A model generated the notes under the pieces. That model saw nothing but the letters and a program-made list of their open reading frames with translations, was not told the origin of the DNA and did not search any database. The position numbers were made by a program, and so were the translations under genes. A DNA stretch of 21,628 bases from Acetobacteraceae bacterium (GTDB lineage: Bacteria; Pseudomonadota; Alphaproteobacteria; Acetobacterales; Acetobacteraceae). Each line of letters starts with the position of its first letter. Within the stretch, counting starts at the first letter, position 1. Of this stretch, positions 20,463 to 21,628 are shown one piece after another. Location: the NCBI GenBank assembly GCA_027306955.1, contig DAHUXX010000209.1, forward strand, positions 1 through 21,628. The letters run 5' to 3'.

Positions 20463-21628
20463 TCAGGGTTTCGCCGCCGCCAACGTCGCGATCCGTTGGC
20501 GCAGGAGCGCCACACCGCGTTTGAGCCCAACATCGGCGGGAGCCTTCGCGGCAAGGGCCTCGATGATGGCGAGGCTCTTGCGGTAGTCGACGAGGGCGTC
20601 GGCGGGGGCGTGCGAGTGCCGCTCGATCGCGGCGATGGACACCAGAGCGGTGGCGACACCGAGTTGGTCCTTCGCGTCACCGGGCGCCCGGGCCGCTAGC
20701 TTCCGGAAAATGCCGAGCTGTCGCCGATACGCGGATGCGGCCTTGGCGAGGTCGCCGCCTTGCTGCTCCACGACGCCGATGCGTCCCAGGGTGATGGCGA
20801 GGCTACGCTGGGTCTGCACGTTTCCGTGATCCTCCACCGCGAGCTGTTGGAAGATCTCCAGCTCTCGCCGATAGGCAACCGCAGCACCGGCGGGATCTCC
20901 CGCCTGCCGTTTCACGTCGCCCAGCTTCTCCAGGCTGATGGCGAGGCTGCGCTGGGTCTTGGCGTTGCCGGGATCGCCTGCGGCGAGCTTGCTGAGGGTC
21001 GCGTATGCTCGCCGGTAGGCGGATGCAGCCTTCGTGAGGTCGCCGGCTTGCAGCTCCACGCCGCCGATGCGTTCCAGGTCAATCGCAACATCGCGCTGGG
21101 TCTGGGCGTTGCCAGGATCGCGTTTCACGAGGTTGTTGTCGATGACGTATGCTTGTTGGTACACGGACGTGGCCTTGGTGACGTCGCCCGCGCGCACTTC
21201 CACGTCGCCGATGCGTTGCAGGGCGATGGCGAGGCGGCGCTGGATCTGGGCGTTACCGGGATCGCTTGCGGCGAGCTTGCTGAGGGTCGCGTATTCTCGC
21301 CGGTAGGCGGACGCAGCCTTCGCGAGGTCGCCCGCCGCTCGTTCGATGTCGCCCAGCTCCTCCAGGCTGATGGCGAGGTTGCCCTGCGTCTGCGTGTTCC
21401 CGGGGTCGCTTGCCACCAGCGTTCTGTTGATCGCGTATGCTCGCCGGTAGGCGGATTCAGCGTTCGTGAGGTCGCCGGCTTGCAGCTCCACGCCGCCGAT
21501 GCGTCCCAGGTCAATCGCAACATCGCGCTGGGCCTGGGCGTTGCCAGGATCGCGTTTCACGAGGTTGCTGGTGATTGTGTACTCCTGCCGATAGGCGGAC
21601 GTGGCCTTGGCGAGGTCGCCAGCCTGCT
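20463..21628 (-). CDS. Tandem TPR-repeat protein, N-terminus cut by window edge
   Basis: The last 387 residues of a larger protein consist almost wholly of 48-residue helical repeats of the tetratricopeptide type (for example GDLTKAASAYRRAYATLSKL, DPGNAKTQRSLAISLEKLGDV), ending with a diverged unit and LAAAKP before the stop at 20463. The frame is open through base 21628, so the start and any N-terminal effector domain are outside the window. A GTG inside (21560) is not a real start, because the repeats continue upstream of it. Such regular arrays usually form a protein-binding superhelix. In bacteria they are often fused to caspase-like, kinase or NTPase domains, but none is visible here. 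It is read toward the zinc-ribbon gene on the same strand, 276 nt away. Confidence 0.9.
   Translation of the reverse strand, partial: QAGDLAKATSAYRQEYTITSNLVKRDPGNAQAQRDVAIDLGRIGGVELQAGDLTNAESAYRRAYAINRTLVASDPGNTQTQGNLAISLEELGDIERAAGDLAKAASAYRREYATLSKLAASDPGNAQIQRRLAIALQRIGDVEVRAGDVTKATSVYQQAYVIDNNLVKRDPGNAQTQRDVAIDLERIGGVELQAGDLTKAASAYRRAYATLSKLAAGDPGNAKTQRSLAISLEKLGDVKRQAGDPAGAAVAYRRELEIFQQLAVEDHGNVQTQRSLAITLGRIGVVEQQGGDLAKAASAYRRQLGIFRKLAARAPGDAKDQLGVATALVSIAAIERHSHAPADALVDYRKSLAIIEALAAKAPADVGLKRGVALLRQRIATLAAAKP
20475..21626 (-). repeat. Eight tandem 144-bp units encoding 48-residue TPR-type repeats
   Basis: Units begin (minus strand) at 21626, 21482, 21338, 21194, 21050, 20906, 20762 and 20618. 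Each encodes a variant of QAGDLxKAxSAYRR...DPGNAQxQR.LAI.L..IG. The last two units are more diverged. Units 1 and 4 are far closer to each other than to their neighbours. Confidence 0.9.
21001..21138 (-). repeat. Long near-identical copy of 21433-21570 (432-bp period)
   Basis: By eye, these 138 bases differ from 21433-21570 at five positions. The offset is 432 bp, exactly three 144-bp units, showing a recent higher-order duplication or gene conversion inside the TPR array. Confidence 0.85.

Noticed and set aside
20475..21626. Regular 144-bp DNA repeats as a CRISPR-like array
   Set aside because: Units are contiguous, have no spacers and encode in-frame TPR repeats.

Overview
This is a GC-rich, gene-dense bacterial window. 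The likely source is an alphaproteobacterium, possibly of the Acetobacteraceae/Rhodospirillales. The grounds are a SAM-II type riboswitch in front of a metZ-type gene (a mainly alphaproteobacterial arrangement), a fused DctQM TRAP permease next to a LysR regulator, a KirBac channel, and strong GC bias with GTG starts. The lineage is inference; no rRNA or other marker is present.

Layout. (1) 1-2884, minus strand: tRNA-Gly(CCC) with its own promoter, then a glutathionyl-hydroquinone reductase, a KirBac potassium channel and a polysaccharide deacetylase cut by the left edge. (2) 2961-4362, plus strand: promoter, SAM-II riboswitch and O-succinylhomoserine sulfhydrylase (metZ), i.e. methionine synthesis under SAM control. 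(3) 4431-4844: a decayed IS3-family transposase in which the start of OrfA is joined to part of OrfB. (4) 4954-12427: a divergently read LysR regulator and a tightly packed six-gene plus-strand operon. It encodes a TRAP binding protein, an alpha/beta hydrolase, a fused TRAP permease, a D-2-hydroxyacid dehydrogenase, an HpcH/HpaI aldolase and a 2-oxopent-4-enoate hydratase-like enzyme. This looks like uptake and catabolism of an organic acid that ends in hydration and retro-aldol cleavage; the substrate is not evident.

(5) 12797-21628 is the most unusual part, a signalling-type cluster. It holds a TPR-like protein, a PDEase-I-like HD phosphodiesterase, and, divergent from the latter, a class III nucleotide cyclase fused to an N-terminal helical region resembling the TRAFs-binding (DUF4071) family. 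Facing these is a minus-strand group: a large 48-residue TPR array (cut by the right edge), a small two-CxxC zinc-ribbon protein, an ABC exporter with one in-frame TAG, a GAF protein and a compact cytosolic subtilisin-like protease that overlaps the GAF gene by 4 nt. Having a nucleotide cyclase and a matching phosphodiesterase back to back, beside a GAF sensor and a protease, suggests a cyclic-nucleotide-controlled system. The cyclase base-recognition positions (Glu416, Arg480) fit neither the adenylyl nor the usual guanylyl pattern, so the messenger is open. Whether the system serves defence, stress or secretion is inference.
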